Shown here piece by piece: positions 36,474-45,204 of a DNA stretch of 64,000 bases; positions within the stretch are counted from its first letter, which is position 1; each line of letters begins with the position of its first letter. Source of the DNA: Candidatus Thiovulum imperiosus (GTDB lineage Bacteria; Campylobacterota; Campylobacteria; Campylobacterales; Thiovulaceae); NCBI GenBank assembly GCA_024281175.1, contig JAMJTW010000028.1:62001-126000 (forward strand), given 5' to 3'. Both the position numbers and the translations under genes were made by a program. A model generated the notes under the pieces. It was not told the origin of the DNA and did not search any database. It worked only from the letters and a program-made list of their open reading frames with translations.

Positions 36474-36896
36474 CTAAATTGAAGCAAATCTATCTTTAAG
36501 AGCTACTTCGATAGAACTTCTATCAGCTAGAAGATGACCTCTTAGAGCAGTTTTCTCTTTTTCAAGTTCTTCAATAAAACTTTTATAACTTTCTGCTAGA
36601 GTTTCTCTCTTCTCAAGTAGTTTCTTTGCAACAGACTCTTTTGCTTCTGAAATCATAGTCTCCTTAATTGAGACCGCCTCATGCCTTGCACTAGCTAGAA
36701 TATTTTCAGACTCCTTTTTTAGAGCCTCAATTTCTGAGCTATTCTGATTAACAGAGTCTCTATCACCTTTTAATTTTGCCTCTCTATCGTCCATATATTT
36801 CAAAAGAGGTTTATATAGAACATTGTTAAGGTAAACTATTAGGGAAATAAAGACTGCAAGAGTAACAACTAGAAGTATAGGGTTTATGTCTAACAT
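36474..36896 (-). CDS. atpF': ATP synthase F0 subunit b-prime
   Basis: This 140-residue second stalk subunit has one N-terminal membrane helix (INPILLVVTLAVFISLIVYL), then YKPLLKYMDDREAKLKGDRD and a coiled coil. The pairing of b and b' genes at the head of the F1 cluster is the rule in Campylobacterota, where the a and c subunit genes are elsewhere, and those two are indeed absent here. GGGAG precedes the ATG and a TATAAT box is at 36924-36929. Confidence 0.92.
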   Translation of the reverse strand: MLDINPILLVVTLAVFISLIVYLNNVLYKPLLKYMDDREAKLKGDRDSVNQNSSEIEALKKESENILASARHEAVSIKETMISEAKESVAKKLLEKRETLAESYKSFIEELEKEKTALRGHLLADRSSIEVALKDRFASI

Positions 36897-36923
36897 CTAA
36901 GATTACTCCCTAAGTTTTCGGCG

Positions 36924-36929
36924 ATTATA
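36924..36929 (-). promoter_or_regulatory. -10 box of the ATP synthase operon
   Basis: TATAAT on the minus strand, 28 bases before the atpF' start. An 11-base inverted repeat lies just upstream at 36955-36977. Confidence 0.55.
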
Positions 36930-36954
36930 CCCTATTTCTTTTAATTCCGTTTTA

Positions 36955-36977
36955 AGAAATATAAATTTTATATTTCT
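36955..36977. promoter_or_regulatory. AT-only palindrome upstream of the atp promoter
   Basis: AGAAATATAAA and TTTATATTTCT are exact inverted repeats around a single base. The site lies about 25 bases upstream of the -10 box, at roughly -40 to -60, where activators or UP elements act. Being made almost wholly of A and T, it may be fortuitous. Confidence 0.4.
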
Positions 36978-36997
36978 AATAAATATAAGTTATATTG

Positions 36998-37651
36998 CTA
37001 AAAATTCCCTTTTAGAACTCTGTTTCGCTTCTCTTTTGGAAACTTCTCAATTGCGTATCTCAAAGTAGTTCTTGGAATTCTGGAGTAGTGCTTTTTAAGA
37101 AAAAGTAGAAGAGTCTCTATCTCTCTTTTTCCAACTTCTCGAAGCATCCAACCAACAGCTTTATGAATAAGGTCTTCTTTATCTTTAAGTAGCATTTCTG
37201 AAATTTCCAAAGTATCTCCAAATTCTCCTTTTCGAATAGGTGTAAAAGTGGAGATAATTGAAGCTCTTCGAGTAAAAAGGTGTGATGAGGTAGCAAGTTC
37301 TCTTCTAAGTTCTAAAGAGATATCTCCTAAAATTTTGTGTGCTGAAACATCGATATAGTCCCAATTTGTAAGAAGATATAAGTTTTCCAAATAGAAGTTT
37401 TGAATTTCTAAAGAGAGTTTCTTTTCTGTTAAAACTATTACACCAAAAAGTTTTACTTCATGAAACTCATTTTGAAGTAGAGTTTTGATTTCAGAAAGTT
37501 CTAAATCTCTATATCTTTTTGCAATTTTTCTTAAATCTGGAATGTAAATTCCAAGAAATTTTTCATTATCTTGATTTTTGAAATATCTTGCAACTTGTTC
37601 TACTCTTTCTGGTTTAGATAAAAAGAAAATCTCTTCTAGTACTTTTTTCAT
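36998..37651 (-). CDS. AlkD-like DNA alkylation repair protein (HEAT-like)
   Basis: This 217-residue protein matches the AlkD family of HEAT-like repeat DNA glycosylases that remove bulky or cationic alkylated bases. Typical segments are FLGIYIPDLRKIAKRYRD, HEVKLFGVIVL, NWDYIDVSAHKILGD (Trp and Asp are conserved in the base-excision pocket), and DLIHKAVGWMLREVGKRE followed by RTTLRYAIEKFP. No membrane segment. It precedes the ATP synthase genes on the same strand with a 101-base gap holding the atp promoter. Confidence 0.88.
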   Translation of the reverse strand: MKKVLEEIFFLSKPERVEQVARYFKNQDNEKFLGIYIPDLRKIAKRYRDLELSEIKTLLQNEFHEVKLFGVIVLTEKKLSLEIQNFYLENLYLLTNWDYIDVSAHKILGDISLELRRELATSSHLFTRRASIISTFTPIRKGEFGDTLEISEMLLKDKEDLIHKAVGWMLREVGKREIETLLLFLKKHYSRIPRTTLRYAIEKFPKEKRNRVLKGNF

Positions 37652-37661
37652 ATAAATTTAC

Positions 37662-38888
37662 TTAGTCCTTAAATATGTTGCCAACTCCAGAAACTCTATT
37701 AATTAGAAGACTCTCTTTAAAAACTCTACTATCTTCAGCACCAAGATAGAGATTTGAAATTACAGTTCTACCATAAAGTTTTCTATCTCCAGCTTCTCTC
37801 GATTTAAGTCCCCAAAGATTGTGAAGAATAAAAGCCTGATTTTTATACTCTCCAATATAGAGCATAACATGACCTTTTAAATAGAGAATAGTTTCAAAAG
37901 GTTTGGCATATTTTAAAATCTCTTTTTCTCTCTCTTCAATATCTAAAATTTCAGAAACTGATTCTGAATTTAGATAATCTATTTGAGCTTTAGAGTTTCG
38001 AGGTAACCAAATTCCAAAAGGGAGGAAGAAGTCTCGAGTCATAGCTGAACAGTCACGATTAGAAAAGAGTCCACCCCAACCATATTTCTCTTTAAGAAGC
38101 TCTTTTGAGATATCTTTCACACTTTTAGAACTCATTTTTAAAGGAAATCTTTGTGCTACATCTTTAGAAACTTCTGTAATTTCACCATTTGGTAGAGAGA
38201 TTTCAAAACTATTTTCCAGCTCTTTGGAAATTGGAAATATGGTTGCAAGTTTAGAGTAGAAGAGAAATTTCGAGTTCTTATAGATAGGAGTTCTATCTTT
38301 TAAAATTACGATAAATTCGCTATTTTGAAATTTAGAAATAGACTCATTATCTAAAATTTGCAAATTTGCAACTGGTATCCAGCCCATTGTAAAAGAGCTT
38401 TGAACAAAAGCCCAAGCTCTATCTTTTGAGTAGTGAGAGATGAAAATCGGTTTTCCGATTTTAAGTGCTGAGTTTTGATTGTAGTCAAAAGGGAAGTTCC
38501 AAGTTTCCTTGAAAATCGGTTTTTCTGTTGGGAAAAGTCGTAGAGAGGTATTTGAAGTTGTGATACCTTTTCTGTTTTCTACTCCAAAATTTTCTAAATT
38601 TGAATTTTTTAGTAGTTCTAACTTTTCACTTTCTAAAAGAGGTAACTTATTTTCACCTTTATATGCATGTTCTAAAAAGTCATCATATTGCCAAAGAGGT
38701 TCTTTTTCTGAAACCTCATCAATATTCCAAGGTTCAAAGTATTCACTTTTGAACTTCTCTAAATCTATCTCTGCTGATGAGGTGTACTTTTCAGCGAAAT
38801 AGTCTATTCCAACATCTTCTGCAACTTTTTTAGAGTAGTCTATTTGTGAACAACCAGCAAATAGAAATAGAAAAAATAGATATCTCAT
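37662..38888 (-). CDS. SH3/NlpC-P60 cell wall hydrolase, lipoprotein
   Basis: This 408-residue protein has a lipoprotein signal peptide (MRYLFFLFLFAGCSQ). SH3-like regions (about residues 130-270) precede an NlpC/P60 peptidase domain with the catalytic Cys in FSNRDCSAMTRDFF near residue 286, His in YLKGHVMLYIG near residue 340, and a third polar residue in LHNLWGL. Such enzymes cut the peptide side chains of peptidoglycan. A start overlapping the stop of the DUF3754 gene (ATGA) shows coupling. It lies ahead of an AlkD-like gene by ten bases. Confidence 0.85.
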   Translation of the reverse strand: MRYLFFLFLFAGCSQIDYSKKVAEDVGIDYFAEKYTSSAEIDLEKFKSEYFEPWNIDEVSEKEPLWQYDDFLEHAYKGENKLPLLESEKLELLKNSNLENFGVENRKGITTSNTSLRLFPTEKPIFKETWNFPFDYNQNSALKIGKPIFISHYSKDRAWAFVQSSFTMGWIPVANLQILDNESISKFQNSEFIVILKDRTPIYKNSKFLFYSKLATIFPISKELENSFEISLPNGEITEVSKDVAQRFPLKMSSKSVKDISKELLKEKYGWGGLFSNRDCSAMTRDFFLPFGIWLPRNSKAQIDYLNSESVSEILDIEEREKEILKYAKPFETILYLKGHVMLYIGEYKNQAFILHNLWGLKSREAGDRKLYGRTVISNLYLGAEDSRVFKESLLINRVSGVGNIFKD

Positions 38889-39997
38889 ATTTTAAAAACC
38901 CCATCTTCAAATCTTACAAGCTCCCACTCTTTCAACTTCCGAATTGCATCATCAATCTCAAAATCTATCTTTACTCCAAACTCTTTAAAGATATATTTCT
39001 CAATCTCCATATCTAAATTCTCTCTTGAAATCTCTTTATGTTTATAGATAAAAATATAGCTCAAAAATGTCTCTTTACTCTCTTCACTCTCTGCTAAATC
39101 TAACAAATTCATAATTGAACCTCGATTGTTGTCAAGATTATGAAAATAGAGATTATTTGCTAATGTCATCATATATTTGTTTCTTTGATAAAATACATTC
39201 TTCACTTGTCTCCAGATAAGAACTCCTAAACCAACAATCCCTGAAAGAACTACCATTGGTTCAAAAGTCACAATTTTTGTAACAACAGGCATTATTCCTC
39301 CTACTGTTCCACCTCCTCCTAAAACTATAAGTTTGATTTTGTCAAAAAGGTTTATTCCAACTTGACTATTTGGAAACAGCATCTCCAAATCATTTTCTGG
39401 AATCTCTTTAAAAGATTTGAGATAAATCTTATGAGAATCAAACTCTGAATTTTCATCATCTTTTGGTTGAATCACCATAAAGATTCTTTTGAAAACTCCA
39501 AAACTTCTCTCTCTCTCTTTTAAATATGCCCATCTCCAATCTCTCTCGGTAACAGTTTTTATTGCTGTACCCTTATAGTAAAGTTTCATATAAGAGTATT
39601 TTTCAAAATCAACTGTTACATTAACACCATAAATTGAGTTATTTTCAAAAGCCTTTTGCAACTTCTCTTCTGAAAGTTTTTCAAAATTTGCTTGATTCAA
39701 AATTTCAGAAAGCTGTTTGATAAATTTATCTTTTGATTCTGGTTGCTTCTTTTTAGTTATATTTGGAGAGTCTGGATTGAAAGGCTCATATCCATATTTT
39801 AAATCTTGAAAAGTTTTATAAAATTTGTGATGAAACTCCTCTCTGAGTCTCTCTCCAAATTCAGAAATTTCTCTCTTCTCTGCTACATCTTCAAAAAGAG
39901 AGAGAGAGTTTTCTACTAACTCCCTGTAAGTAATTGGGATAAATCTTTCTAAAACATTATGATTATAAACTACATTCATTCTTAAGAACCCTTCCAT
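38885..39997 (-). CDS. DUF3754 (TMEM143-like) membrane protein
   Basis: This 370-residue protein resembles the DUF3754 family: an N-terminal ERFIPITYRELVENSL, a mid-section IYLKSFKEIPENDLEMLFPN typical of the family, then two hydrophobic segments (about residues 215-265: IKLIVLGGGGTVGGIMPVV and VVLSGIVGLGVLIWRQV) and a soluble C-terminus. The function of this family is unknown. AGGAGG precedes the ATG. It is coupled to the downstream NlpC/P60 gene, so an envelope role is possible. TerD is the upstream neighbour. Confidence 0.75.
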   Translation of the reverse strand: MEGFLRMNVVYNHNVLERFIPITYRELVENSLSLFEDVAEKREISEFGERLREEFHHKFYKTFQDLKYGYEPFNPDSPNITKKKQPESKDKFIKQLSEILNQANFEKLSEEKLQKAFENNSIYGVNVTVDFEKYSYMKLYYKGTAIKTVTERDWRWAYLKERERSFGVFKRIFMVIQPKDDENSEFDSHKIYLKSFKEIPENDLEMLFPNSQVGINLFDKIKLIVLGGGGTVGGIMPVVTKIVTFEPMVVLSGIVGLGVLIWRQVKNVFYQRNKYMMTLANNLYFHNLDNNRGSIMNLLDLAESEESKETFLSYIFIYKHKEISRENLDMEIEKYIFKEFGVKIDFEIDDAIRKLKEWELVRFEDGVFKI

Positions 39998-40054
39998 TAG
40001 TTCCTCCTAAAAGAGTTGTAAAAGTTTTGGGGGATAGTTCCTAGAAATAGGAAC

Positions 40055-40618
40055 TTATTGATATTTATCTAAGAAAGTTTGCAGTCCACCTTTATAACCA
40101 GTACCAACTGCTTGAAATTTCCAAGAACCATTTTTCTTATAGAGTTTTCCAAACTCCAAAGCTGTCTCTGTGCTGAAATCTTCATCAAGTTCATATTTTG
40201 CAACCTCTTTTCCACTGTCCATAAGCCGAATAGAAGAGTTTGCAACTTGTCCAAAATTCTGTTTTCTAGCTTCAGCTTCATGAATTGTAACAACAAAAAC
40301 TATCTCTGTAATCTTTTCATCAATTTTTGCTAAATCAACAAAGATAACCTCATCATCACCATCTCCAGCACCAGTTCTATTGTCTCCATAGTGAAGAACC
40401 GAACTATCTTCTGAGCTCTTGTTGTTGTAGAACACAAAGAAATTTGTTGATGGAAGTTTTGAATTTTTATCTAGCATAAAAACAGAAGCGTCTAAATCAA
40501 AATCACTACCCGTATCTGTACTATTTATATCCCAACCAAGTCCAACTGTTATCTTTTCTAGTTCTGGAGCTTCTTTTGTTAAATCTACTCTTTCACCTTT
40601 ACTTAACAATCCAAACAT
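40055..40618 (-). CDS. terD: TerD family calcium-binding stress protein
   Basis: This 187-residue protein is a clear TerD homologue. It has VDLTKEAPELEKITVGLGW, the calcium-binding DINSTDTGSDFDLDASVFML and the second site HYGDNRTGAGDGDDEVIFVD. In other bacteria TerD acts with TerA, TerB, TerC and TerE in tellurite and stress resistance and phage inhibition, but none of these is near here. It starts directly after the stop of a CheZ-like gene (TAG then ATG) with GGGAG upstream, so it is expressed with chemotaxis genes. The reason for this link is unknown. Confidence 0.9.
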   Translation of the reverse strand: MFGLLSKGERVDLTKEAPELEKITVGLGWDINSTDTGSDFDLDASVFMLDKNSKLPSTNFFVFYNNKSSEDSSVLHYGDNRTGAGDGDDEVIFVDLAKIDEKITEIVFVVTIHEAEARKQNFGQVANSSIRLMDSGKEVAKYELDEDFSTETALEFGKLYKKNGSWKFQAVGTGYKGGLQTFLDKYQ

Positions 40619-41155
40619 CTATTTACTCCCGAAATCTTCTAATAGTTTTTCTAAATCTTCGTCTGACAAAAGGTCGCTTGTACTATCTCCCTCAATATGT
40701 CTTGCTGAAGAGACTCTTTTTGAGTCTTCCACTTTTCCGCTAAAAAGATGGTTCATGTAGTTTGCTAAAGTTCTCATTAAATTTACTACTCTCTCAATTT
40801 TTTGACGATGAATATCTTGATACTGCATTGTATCTGTAATGTAGAGTATCTCATCATGACTATTTGCAATAGTCTCTTTAAACTCTACTACGCTTTTTAA
40901 AGTATCTCGATTTTTAGAAATAGCAATTTTAAAAAGAGTCGTTTCTGGAAACTTTTTCTCCATATTTTCCAATATATCTATATTGATATTTAGAGTAGCT
41001 TCCAATTTAGCAATACCCTTTTCTATATCATCAAAAGAGCCACCTAAAGTATCGAGTGAGTCAAATATCTCAAGAGCTTTCTCTTCAGAGTCTTTTGTAA
41101 CTGTATCTAACTCTTCAACAACTTTTTGACCATTACTTATTTCCAAATGACGCAA
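40619..41155 (-). CDS. CheZ-like chemotaxis phosphatase, second copy
   Basis: This 178-residue helical protein is a paralogue of the gene just upstream. Both have VTKDSExKAxEIFDSxD near the N-terminus, a long helical hairpin, and the active-site-like MQYQDIHRQKIERV, which matches the QDxxxQ pattern of CheZ phosphatases that dephosphorylate CheY-P. The C-terminus LSDEDLEKLLEDFGSK may be a CheY-binding tail. It resembles the remote CheZ homologues described in Helicobacter. The start is TTG and overlaps the first copy by 23 bases; a later TTG is possible. terD follows at once. Confidence 0.75.
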   Translation of the reverse strand: MRHLEISNGQKVVEELDTVTKDSEEKALEIFDSLDTLGGSFDDIEKGIAKLEATLNINIDILENMEKKFPETTLFKIAISKNRDTLKSVVEFKETIANSHDEILYITDTMQYQDIHRQKIERVVNLMRTLANYMNHLFSGKVEDSKRVSSARHIEGDSTSDLLSDEDLEKLLEDFGSK

Positions 41156-41840
41156 TTAGTGTCTCCAACTCATCTTCATTTACAAGCTCTTCAGTATTTT
41201 TATCACCTTCAATATGGTTTGCAGAGCTTGTTCGTTTTGAGTCATCAACTGAACTGCTAAAGAGGTGGTTCATATATAGTGCAAGGCTTCTCATAACATT
41301 GATAACTCTCTCAATCTTTTGACGATGAATATCTTGATACTGCATCTTATCCATTATCATCATAATTTCATCTTGATTGACATAGATGTTATCTGTGATA
41401 TTTTCCATAGACTCGATGCAAGTTTTATTGTTATCAAGAGCTGTTTTGAAAGCCTCAATTTTAGGGAATTTGTTAGAGAGCTTCTCAAATAGTTCTATAT
41501 TATATTCAAGATTACTTTTAACATCACTATTGATTTTGTTCTCAATATCTCCAAGAGACTCATTAATTCTATCTATGGAGTCGAAAATTTCAGAAGCCTT
41601 AGCTTCAGAGTCTTTTGTAACATCATCAAGTGTACCAATAACTTTGTTGTCATCATTTGCAGCAGGTGGTTCAGCTACGATACTTCTTACATTCTCTTCA
41701 TGATGCTCATCACCTTCGGAAGAACTCTCTTTTACTGTTTCAGAAGCTGTTGAACTTTTAGCCTTTGGAGACTCTTCAATATCTATTGAGTCTAAATCAA
41801 CATCTCCACTAAGTAGTGCTTGTAACTCTTCGTCGCTCAC
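41133..41840 (-). CDS. cheZ: CheZ-like chemotaxis phosphatase, first copy
   Basis: This 235-residue protein has an acidic N-terminal tag (SDEELQALLSGDVDLDSID), a linker, and the same helical core as the second copy with MQYQDIHRQKIERVINVM near residue 173, and the tail NEDELETLIASFGNK. It should remove phosphate from CheY and end the flagellar switching signal. The N-terminal tag resembles the acidic leader of FliM/FliN-type switch proteins and may bind CheY; this is inference. The start is GTG with AAGGAT upstream. A WD40 protein gene precedes it. Confidence 0.78.
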   Translation of the reverse strand: MSDEELQALLSGDVDLDSIDIEESPKAKSSTASETVKESSSEGDEHHEENVRSIVAEPPAANDDNKVIGTLDDVTKDSEAKASEIFDSIDRINESLGDIENKINSDVKSNLEYNIELFEKLSNKFPKIEAFKTALDNNKTCIESMENITDNIYVNQDEIMMIMDKMQYQDIHRQKIERVINVMRSLALYMNHLFSSSVDDSKRTSSANHIEGDKNTEELVNEDELETLIASFGNK

Positions 41841-41860
41841 AAAAAATCCTTTAAATTTAT

Positions 41861-43990
41861 TTACTCAAGAATAGAGCTTTTCACCATTTCAGGTTTCCAG
41901 TTATCAATATTACCAATTTTAAATTTATCTCTATCAACAATTTTATCGCTTTTTTTCTCTATCTTGTCAATTAAATCTTCAATCTCTTGGTCTATACCAA
42001 AACTCTCAACATAATTTGTAATACCTCTTGAGAGAAGTGGAAAAACTATTTCGAGACTATCACTATTATCATTTATAGTATTTTGCAAATCGGACAAATA
42101 AGCAATTTTAAATATATTTGCCATTTTTTTATGTCTAACTTGAACTGAAATAAATTCACTAATACTGTTTAAAACATTGTCAATATCTCCATGAGAAGCG
42201 AACTCTTGAGCTTCAAACACAACTTTATCCCACTTCTTATTGAGTCTTGCAATTTCTGGATATTTTTGAAGATACGGTTTACCCTCTGAAAAACCTAACA
42301 TTTCAGAGATATCACCTCGAGAGAGTATCTCTCTGAATTTCTTATGATTGTCAAGCTCTTCAAGAGTTTCAAAAGCCTCTTTTTTAAAATCATCTATTTT
42401 TGAAAGAAACTCTGCATGTTCAAGAGCAGTATCCAATTTGTTGTTTCTAACAGCAAGTTTCATCTCAATAAAAATAGAGTCTAGTTTGTCAAGAACAGCT
42501 TGAAAATCACTGTTTGTTTCAAGAAACTTATTTTTATGAACTAAATTTAAGAGTTCGTTATATCTTCTCTTTTTTAGAAAGTTTTGAAATTGAAGATAGA
42601 CATTTTTCTGAAGAAAGAGGTTTTTAATTGTAAATGCTTTTTCGCTAATTCCTGCAAATTTAGAGAGTATCTCTTTAGCTTTTGCTTCTCCACCAGTTTC
42701 AAAAAGTTGTAGTTTTGCTCTTTTAAAATAGTCTTGCCAGATAGCTTCCAACTTTCTATAAGATTTTGTCTTCTCAAGAGATGGATGTTTTCGAACAATA
42801 TCATAAGCCAAATTATAGTTCTGACTTTTTACAAATTGTGTTAATTTTGCATACTCTTTAAAGTCAGCAACCATCTCATCTATTATCTCTCTTTTTTTAG
42901 GGTCTACGGCAAAAGGCTGAAGCATAAGTTCAGCTTTTTTAGAGTCCCTCATCTCACTCTCAAGAAACTCTTCACTCTTTTTAAGAGTAGCTTCCCAAAT
43001 CATTTCTAAAACTTCATACTCTTTTGTATATTTCAGAATATCGTTCTTTTCAACTAAAAGATACGCCTCTTTATATTTTTTAGATTTTATAAGTCCAGCT
43101 AACTTCTTTTGGTCTTCATGAGCAGAGTAGATAAATATGTTCCCCTTATCATCGGATAAAGCAAAATCATTATTCTCATTTACAATAGTAATATTTGTTA
43201 TCTTATTCTCAATGACAGCATGTTTATTACTAATTGTTTTATGTTCGATGAGGTCATAGAGAACAACTTTTCCTTTTGTTGTTCCAACAAAAAGAAATTT
43301 TTCATCTGGTGAAATTTCCAATTTAGTAATATTACTTCTTGTCTCTAAAAGAGTTTTAATTTTCTCTCCATCAGAAAATCTCCAGAGATTTAAAATGTTA
43401 TTTTTATCAACAGAGAGAAGATAGTTTTCAGATAGAAATTTTAATAATCTAATAGAAGTATCACCCTCTATACTTCTCATACTTTTCATAGTTGAGATAT
43501 TTACAAGATTTATATATCCATCATCTGTTCCAGTAGCAACTATATTTCCACTTTTATTAAAAGCTGAACTTTTTATTGCTAAATCGTGTTTTGGAAATGA
43601 GAATAGAGATTGTCCACTATTCAAATTCCATAAAAAAGCTCTACCGTCATCACTTGTAGAGACAAAATATCTATTTTGTTCATCGACAGATGCTGATATT
43701 ATAGTTCCCTCATGAGTAATTTCATAAAGAAATTTCTTTTCTGGAATGGAGAAAACTTTTATATTCTGCTCAACTCCAATTAGAAGAAAATTATCATCGT
43801 AAGAAACAGCAATTGCTCTATTCCAAACACTCGATTGTATATCTGTTTCAAATCTTGTAACTTCAGAGTAGTTTTCTAATTCATACTCTATAAAATTACC
43901 TTTTGAGTCTAATACAAATAAGTTTCCACTATTTGTTAAGTCCATTGCTACTAATGGGTTTAATAGCTCTATCTTCTTCTTTAATGTCAT
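41861..43990 (-). CDS. WD40 repeat protein with helical C-terminus
   Basis: This 709-residue protein begins with a WD40-like beta propeller (about residues 1-290) made of about six or seven units, for example GTIISASVDEQNRYFVSTSD, then DGRAFLWNLNSGQSLFSF and SSAFNKSGNIVATGTDDGYI. The remaining 400 residues are helical and Lys/Glu-rich with internal similarity (KSKKYKEAYLLVEKNDIL, KSQNYNLAYDIVRKHPSL, KKRRYNELLNLVHKNKFL), i.e. a repeated helical unit. No enzyme motif or signal peptide is visible. It probably is a scaffold. It lies between ilvA and cheZ-like genes; a chemotaxis or motility link is possible. Confidence 0.78.
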   Translation of the reverse strand: MTLKKKIELLNPLVAMDLTNSGNLFVLDSKGNFIEYELENYSEVTRFETDIQSSVWNRAIAVSYDDNFLLIGVEQNIKVFSIPEKKFLYEITHEGTIISASVDEQNRYFVSTSDDGRAFLWNLNSGQSLFSFPKHDLAIKSSAFNKSGNIVATGTDDGYINLVNISTMKSMRSIEGDTSIRLLKFLSENYLLSVDKNNILNLWRFSDGEKIKTLLETRSNITKLEISPDEKFLFVGTTKGKVVLYDLIEHKTISNKHAVIENKITNITIVNENNDFALSDDKGNIFIYSAHEDQKKLAGLIKSKKYKEAYLLVEKNDILKYTKEYEVLEMIWEATLKKSEEFLESEMRDSKKAELMLQPFAVDPKKREIIDEMVADFKEYAKLTQFVKSQNYNLAYDIVRKHPSLEKTKSYRKLEAIWQDYFKRAKLQLFETGGEAKAKEILSKFAGISEKAFTIKNLFLQKNVYLQFQNFLKKRRYNELLNLVHKNKFLETNSDFQAVLDKLDSIFIEMKLAVRNNKLDTALEHAEFLSKIDDFKKEAFETLEELDNHKKFREILSRGDISEMLGFSEGKPYLQKYPEIARLNKKWDKVVFEAQEFASHGDIDNVLNSISEFISVQVRHKKMANIFKIAYLSDLQNTINDNSDSLEIVFPLLSRGITNYVESFGIDQEIEDLIDKIEKKSDKIVDRDKFKIGNIDNWKPEMVKSSILE

Positions 43991-43994
43991 CTCT

Positions 43995-45203
43995 CTACTC
44001 TAAAATTTTAAATTTATATCCTCTCTCAAGAAGTATTTTTTCAACTTCTTCTCTCTGTTCAAAACCTCTAATTTCCAAATGGACAGAAACATTGGCATCA
44101 CCATAAGAGATAGAAGTAGCTGTTCTATCGTAACCTATATATACAATATTTGCTTTTATTTCATCAAATATCTCTGTTAAATTTTTCAGAGAACCGTGTT
44201 TGTCAATTAGAGTAACAAGCAGTTTCATTTTGCGATTTGATTTTACCAAACCTTTCTCAATTATTACTGAAAGCATTGTTACATCTATATTTCCACCACT
44301 TACAACTACCGCTATATTATCATACTTCTCTATATCTATTTTCTTATGAATTAGTGATGCAACACTAACAGCTCCAGCACCCTCAACAACTATTTTATGG
44401 TTTTCAAGAAGAAAAAGAATAGCACTAGCAACTTCTTCATCATCAACTGAGACAACCTCATCAACATATTTTTGAAGATATGGCAATGTAATTTCTGAAC
44501 CATCTCTTACAGCAATACCATCAGCAATTGTTTTAACAGGACTACTAACAGGTTTCCCTTTTTCGTAACTCTCTTTTAATGCAGTTGCTCCAGAAGATGC
44601 AACTCCAATCACAGCTATTTCTGGACGAAGCGATTTTATTGCCATTGCAACTCCAGAGATAAGACCACCGCCACCAATTGGAACAACTATCGCATCTATC
44701 GGAATATTGCTTTGAAGAAGTTCCAATCCAATAGTCCCCTGTCCTGCAATAACCGACTCATCTTCGTAAGGATGAATAAAGTTTGTTCCTCTCTCTTCAG
44801 AAAGCTGTTTTGCAAATCCATAGGCGTCATCATAAATATCTCCGTGGAGAATTACTTCAGCACCAAAATTTTTAACTCCATTTACTTTTGTAAGAGGAGT
44901 ATTTTCAGGCATTACAATTGTTGTAGGAATTTTGAAATAGTTACCGCTAAATGCGACACCTTGAGCATGATTTCCAGCACTTGCTGCAATCACCCCTCTC
45001 TCTCTCTCTTCAGAAGATAGAAGAGAGATTTTATTGAATGCACCTCTAATTTTAAAAGAGCCTGTTCTTTGTAAATTCTCTTTTTTTAAATAGATAGCTT
45101 TTCCCAACTTTTCTGAAAGGGGTGGAGATATTGAGAATGGAGTCTCTACTAAAATTTTAGAGAGTCTATCTTTTGCACTCCAAACATCACCAAGTTGTAT
45201 CAA
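43995..45203 (-). CDS. ilvA: Threonine ammonia-lyase (biosynthetic threonine deaminase)
   Basis: This PLP enzyme converts threonine to 2-oxobutanoate and ammonia for isoleucine synthesis. The PLP lysine is in RTGSFKIRGAFNKIS near residue 46. Visible also are AASAGNHAQGVAFSG, the phosphate loop VVPIGGGGLISGVAMAI, and VVSGGNIDVTMLS. A short C-terminal ACT-like domain (about 318-402) follows, giving 402 residues when read from the TTG at 45203. That start overlaps the upstream stop region and gives the usual length; an ATG at 45263 would lie inside the previous gene. The WD40 gene follows. Confidence 0.9.
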   Translation of the reverse strand: MIQLGDVWSAKDRLSKILVETPFSISPPLSEKLGKAIYLKKENLQRTGSFKIRGAFNKISLLSSEERERGVIAASAGNHAQGVAFSGNYFKIPTTIVMPENTPLTKVNGVKNFGAEVILHGDIYDDAYGFAKQLSEERGTNFIHPYEDESVIAGQGTIGLELLQSNIPIDAIVVPIGGGGLISGVAMAIKSLRPEIAVIGVASSGATALKESYEKGKPVSSPVKTIADGIAVRDGSEITLPYLQKYVDEVVSVDDEEVASAILFLLENHKIVVEGAGAVSVASLIHKKIDIEKYDNIAVVVSGGNIDVTMLSVIIEKGLVKSNRKMKLLVTLIDKHGSLKNLTEIFDEIKANIVYIGYDRTATSISYGDANVSVHLEIRGFEQREEVEKILLERGYKFKILE

Positions 45204-45204
45204 A

